Source: Natronosalvus caseinilyticus
GTDB lineage: Archaea; Halobacteriota; Halobacteria; Halobacteriales; Natrialbaceae
Reading direction: 5' to 3'
Length of the DNA stretch: 64,000 nucleotides
Assembly (NCBI RefSeq): GCF_017357105.1
Contig: NZ_CP071596.1
Coordinates: forward strand, 3,720,001-3,784,000
Notes under the pieces: generated by a model
The model's input: the letters and a program-made list of their open reading frames with translations, nothing else
Database searches by the model: none
What the model was told of the DNA's origin: nothing
In this document: in pieces, positions 61,062 through 64,000 of the stretch
Layout: each line of letters opens with the position of its first letter
How positions within the stretch are numbered: position 1 is the first letter of the stretch
Position numbers and translations under genes: made by a program

Positions 61062-62762
61062 TCAGGCCAGCCCGATCTGTTCGGTGTAGGCGCCGTAGTG
61101 GTCCTCGAACACCTGCATGATCTCGCCCATCGTCGCGTACGCCTTGACGGCGTCGACGATGGCGGGCATGGTGTTCTCGTCGCTCCCGATGGTCGCCTTC
61201 AGGTCCTCGAGAGCAGCCTCGACGGTCGCGTCGTCGCGCTCGGCTTTCGTCCGCTCGAGTCGCTCGAGCTGGGTTTCCTGAGCGGCCTCGTCGACGTGGA
61301 GGATCTCGGGGCTGGTGTCCTCATCGATGGTGAACTTGTTGACGCCGACGACGACCTCCTCTTCGCGCTCGACGCGCTCCTGGTACTCGTAGGAGGCCTC
61401 CTGAATCTCCCGGAGGAAGTAGCCGTCGTCGATGCCCTGGAGGATGCCGTCTCGCACGGAGCCGTCGCCGAGGTCGCGGATGTGCTCGATGTATTCCATC
61501 GCCTGCTCCTCGACCTCGTTGGTCAGGGATTCGACGGCGAACGAACCGCCGAGCGGATCGACGATGTCGGCAGCGCCGGACTCCTCGGCGATGATCTGCT
61601 GGGTCCGCAGGGCGACGCGAACGGCCTTCTCGCTGGGCAGGGCGAGCGCCTCGTCGAAACTGTTGGTGTGGAGGCTCTGGGTTCCTCCTAACACCCCGGC
61701 GAGGGCTTGGACGGTGACGCGAGCGACGTTGTTGATCGGCTGCTGGGCGGTCAGTGACTGGCCGGCGGTCTGGGTGTGGAACTTCAGCCGTTTGGATTCG
61801 GCGCGCTCGGCGTCGTACCACTCGTCCATCACGCGGGCGTAGATTCGCCGTGCGGCGCGGAACTTGGCGATCTCCTCGAAGAAGGAGTTGTGGCAGTTGA
61901 AGAAAAACGAGAGACGCGGCGCGAACTCGTCGACCTCGAGGCCCCGGTCCATCGCGTCCTCGACGTAGCCGAACCCGTCCGCGAGGGTGAAGGCGAGTTC
62001 CTGGACGGCGGTCGAACCGGCCTCGCGGATGTGGTAGCCCGAGACCGAGATGGGGTGGAACTTCGGGGTCTCCTCGGTCGAGAATTCGACGACGTCGGTC
62101 ACGAGGTCGAGGGCGGGTTCGGGCGGGATGACCCACTCCTTCTGGGCGATGAACTCCTTGAACATGTCGTTCTGGAGGGTGCCGCGGACCTGGTCGCGGG
62201 GCACGCCCTGCTGGTCGGCCAGCGCGACGTACATCGCGTAGATGACGGGCGCAGAGGGGTTGATCGTGAAACTCGTCGAGACCTCGCCGACGTCGATGCC
62301 GTCGAACAGCACCTCCATGTCCCGCAACGTGTCCACGGCGACGCCCTCCTTGCCGACCTCGCCGTCGCTCATCGGGTCGTCCGAGTCGAGCCCCATCAGC
62401 GTCGGCATGTCGAACGCCGTCGAGAGGCCGGTCTGGCCCTGGTCGATCAGGTAGTGAAAGCGCTCGTTGGTCTCTTCGACGGTCCCGAACCCGGCGAACT
62501 GACGCATCGTCCACGTCCGGCCGCGGTACATCGTCGGGTACGGCCCCCGCGTGTAGGGTTCCTCGCCGGGAAAGCCCAGATCCTCGAGGTAGTCCAGGTC
62601 AGAGACGTCGTCCGGGGTGTACAGTCGGTCGACCTCGAGGTTCGAGACCGTCGCGAACCGGTCTTTTCGCTCCCCGAAGCGGTCCATCACGGGCTCGAGC
62701 GTCTCCGATTCCCACTCGGATTCGCCGTCCTGGATCGCCTCGAGCTCCTCCTCATCGTACAT
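61062..62762 (-). CDS. mcmA: Methylmalonyl-CoA mutase, large subunit
   Basis: This 566-residue catalytic subunit has the alpha/beta-barrel part only. The B12-binding domain is encoded elsewhere, as is usual in archaea. Family motifs are RQFAGFGTVEETNERF, LSTAFDMPTLMGLDSDDP, TSFTINPSAPVIYAMYVALA, FHPISVSGYHIREAG, FHTQTAGQSLTAQQP and LGGTQSLHTNSFDEALALP. It interconverts methylmalonyl-CoA and succinyl-CoA for propionate breakdown or the methylaspartate cycle. The start MYDEEELEAIQDGE at 62762 matches the family, as the 21 residues ahead of it do not. It is divergent from the gas-vesicle genes. Confidence 0.94.
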   Translation of the reverse strand: MYDEEELEAIQDGESEWESETLEPVMDRFGERKDRFATVSNLEVDRLYTPDDVSDLDYLEDLGFPGEEPYTRGPYPTMYRGRTWTMRQFAGFGTVEETNERFHYLIDQGQTGLSTAFDMPTLMGLDSDDPMSDGEVGKEGVAVDTLRDMEVLFDGIDVGEVSTSFTINPSAPVIYAMYVALADQQGVPRDQVRGTLQNDMFKEFIAQKEWVIPPEPALDLVTDVVEFSTEETPKFHPISVSGYHIREAGSTAVQELAFTLADGFGYVEDAMDRGLEVDEFAPRLSFFFNCHNSFFEEIAKFRAARRIYARVMDEWYDAERAESKRLKFHTQTAGQSLTAQQPINNVARVTVQALAGVLGGTQSLHTNSFDEALALPSEKAVRVALRTQQIIAEESGAADIVDPLGGSFAVESLTNEVEEQAMEYIEHIRDLGDGSVRDGILQGIDDGYFLREIQEASYEYQERVEREEEVVVGVNKFTIDEDTSPEILHVDEAAQETQLERLERTKAERDDATVEAALEDLKATIGSDENTMPAIVDAVKAYATMGEIMQVFEDHYGAYTEQIGLA

Positions 62763-63142
62763 GAGCGTAAGTATTGCCGGACGGTCCATTAAGGATTCCG
62801 GGAACGGTCGATACGCCAGCGCCATTGGCGGAGCTGAGGGATGTGGGAACGCGATTTGCTCGCATCACCCGACCCGCACACTGTGAAGCGGACCGACGTC
62901 GACGAGCCTAGGCTGCATCTGCAAGCAGCATGGTAACGCACGGCCCGCTCGAACCTCTGAGTGAGTGAGCGGCGGCCACAGTCGCCGCTGCATTTGGAGG
63001 GTGAGACGTATGCATACACGACAACAATCGACGACCGCAGACGCAGACGGCCGGTGGAACCGTCCGCGAGCGATCGGTCGCGGTCACCGGGACCGTCCCT
63101 GGGACCGGAACCAAAGCCGGCGACGATCCGCGAGGTGGCACG
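62763..63142. other. 380-bp gap upstream of the gas-vesicle genes
   Basis: The gap is divergent between mcmA and gvpF. Two overlapping short Arg/Pro-rich frames exist (from 62961 and 63010), but neither resembles a Gvp protein or shows convincing bias. No gvpA or gvpE lies here. A purine box GAGGTGG (63132-63138) about 5 bp before the GTG at 63143 is a likely ribosome-binding site. Confidence 0.6.
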
Positions 63143-63838
63143 GTGGCTGACTCGAACTCGAGTTACCACTACGTGTACGGGATCGTCGCCTCGAGCGACG
63201 CCAACGTGATTTCGCTCGAGGAGGGCGAGGCAGATGACGATTCGGACCGGGAGACGCTGCCCGTAGAGGGGGCGGGCGTCGCCGGGGCGACCGAGTTGTA
63301 CCCGGTCTCCCACGGACGACTCGCCGCGCTGGCGTCGCCGATCGACGTGACCGATCCCGAGGAGACCGACGAGGACGCGAAACGTCACGACGCGGTGCTC
63401 CGCGCGCTGTTGACCGAGAACGGCGGCCGAACGATCGTTCCGATGCGATTCGGCATGGTCTTCGAGAGCGAACGCGCGCTGAAGAACGTCCTCCGGGGCG
63501 GCCGTGGCGCGTTCCGACGAACGCTTCACGACATCGACGACAGGGTCGAACTCGGCCTGAAGGTCGTTCGCGAGCAGGACGCGACCGTCGACGACGAGAC
63601 GATCGTCGAGCGGGTGAGCGACGAACTCGAGCCACTGGCCACGAGTAGCGTCGACAGTGGCGAGTTCAGCGATCGGCTAGTGCTCAACCGCTCCTATCTC
63701 GTCGACCGGTCGGACCGCGAGGCGTTCGACACCGCCGTTGGCGAACTCGAGGCCGACCTCGAGGACGTGATGATCCGGTACTCGGGGCCGTTCGCACCGT
63801 ACAGTTTCGTCGACGTCAAGATCGGGGCCCAGCGATGA
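63143..63838 (+). CDS. gvpF: Gas-vesicle protein GvpF/GvpL
   Basis: This 231-residue protein matches the GvpF/L family, needed for gas-vesicle assembly, where GvpF contacts the major shell protein GvpA. Signature segments are YHYVYGIVASSDANV, the H-x-x-V-L-x-A-L-L helix in KRHDAVLRALLTENG, IVPMRFGMVFESERALKNVL, and the end GPFAPYSFVDVKIG. GTG start with a ribosome-binding box. It overlaps the next gene (gvpG) by four bases (ATGA), so the order F-G indicates the accessory gene block of a gvp cluster. Confidence 0.92.
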   Translation: MADSNSSYHYVYGIVASSDANVISLEEGEADDDSDRETLPVEGAGVAGATELYPVSHGRLAALASPIDVTDPEETDEDAKRHDAVLRALLTENGGRTIVPMRFGMVFESERALKNVLRGGRGAFRRTLHDIDDRVELGLKVVREQDATVDDETIVERVSDELEPLATSSVDSGEFSDRLVLNRSYLVDRSDREAFDTAVGELEADLEDVMIRYSGPFAPYSFVDVKIGAQR

Positions 63839-64000
63839 TGGCGATCATCGTCGACGACCTGCTCGTCCGCCCGTTCGTCGGCCTCGTCAACACGCTGCAC
63901 ACGATGGCGATCGACGAACTGTACGACATCGAAGCCCTCGAGGACGAGCGCAAGGAAAACCGGCTCCTCTACGAACTCGGCGAACGGTCGAAAGCCGAGT
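63835..64000 (+). CDS. gvpG: Gas-vesicle protein GvpG, 3' end outside window
   Basis: The frame starts at 63835 (or the next ATG at 63838) and runs off the right edge after 55 codons. IIVDDLLVRPFVGLVNTLHT and the charged helix LEDERKENRLLYELGERSKA are typical of the small, strongly helical GvpG. It overlaps gvpF by 4 bp. The remaining assembly genes and gvpA are expected beyond the window. Confidence 0.85.
   Translation, partial: MMAIIVDDLLVRPFVGLVNTLHTMAIDELYDIEALEDERKENRLLYELGERSKAE

Noticed and set aside
63010-63150. Arg/Trp-rich small frame before gvpF as a gas-vesicle gene
   Set aside because: It does not resemble any Gvp protein and overlaps the gvpF start and its ribosome-binding box.
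1-64000. tRNA or rRNA genes
   Set aside because: I looked through the gaps by eye for cloverleaf-like stems with TTCGAATCC-type T loops and found none; a covariance search would be decisive.

Overview
The window is high-GC DNA, dense in CTCGAG words, that encodes strongly acidic proteins, and it looks like the chromosome of a halophilic archaeon (class Halobacteria). The evidence is a TFB, archaeal-type AspRS, FtsZ, SMC/ScpA, archaeal lipid enzymes (GGGP synthase, geranylgeranyl reductase), HalOD1, DICT and DUF7344-type halophile proteins, Tat-type lipoproteins with twin Arg, many TATA boxes about 25-30 bp upstream of start codons (leaderless promoters), and gas-vesicle genes at the right edge. 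A member of the Natrialbales is a reasonable guess but is not proven. Genes are packed on both strands. I found no rRNA, tRNA, CRISPR array or insertion sequence.

Layout. 0-10 kb: the end of a membrane-anchored beta-propeller protein, aspS, a VapBC-like pair, a cupin, a P450, GGGP synthase, a DICT/HTH signalling pair and an aldehyde dehydrogenase. 10-21 kb: a RIO-like kinase, a CPA2 antiporter with universal-stress domains, a membrane protein, an acyl-CoA dehydrogenase, an AT-rich island followed by a zinc-finger/HTH gene pair, DUF5787, NUDIX, an S10 paralogue and an M20 amidohydrolase. 21-29 kb: ArsR/DUF7521-type and lipoprotein genes, geranylgeranyl reductase divergent from a [2Fe-2S] ferredoxin, a FilR1-like regulator, ftsZ1 and dtdA. 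29-34.5 kb: a probably iron-controlled small gene, then ribose-1,5-bisphosphate isomerase, a DUF63 membrane protein, a PfkB kinase and a uridine-phosphorylase-like enzyme. This set matches nucleoside breakdown through pentose bisphosphates. 35-41 kb: tfb and the coiled-coil/smc/scpA operon. 41-57 kb: acetyl- and methyltransferases, paired zinc-ribbon membrane proteins, MTA phosphorylase, MATE, a phosphoribosyltransferase, a degenerate GH2-like protein, a coiled-coil protein, an S49 peptidase, DUF373, Dph6, an AI-2E-type permease and a CPBP-like protein. 57-64 kb: a membrane/zinc protein, hisS, a methyltransferase, a phosphodiesterase, methylmalonyl-CoA mutase and the start of a gvp cluster (gvpF, gvpG).

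The most notable non-gene signals are these. (1) A dispersed structured element of about 135 bp occurs twice, each copy in a convergent intergenic gap and abutting a stop codon, with a compensatory base-pair change and a different inner hairpin in each copy. (2) The word TGTCTGACGT recurs in the promoters of ftsZ1, the smc operon and a membrane-protein gene, with a near copy upstream of a HalOD1 gene; in two cases it ends at the same distance from the start codon. (3) A DtxR/IdeR-like palindrome lies between a TATA box and the start codon of a 57-residue protein. (4) Several smaller palindromes flank promoters. Family names with DUF numbers are from memory and were not checked against a database.
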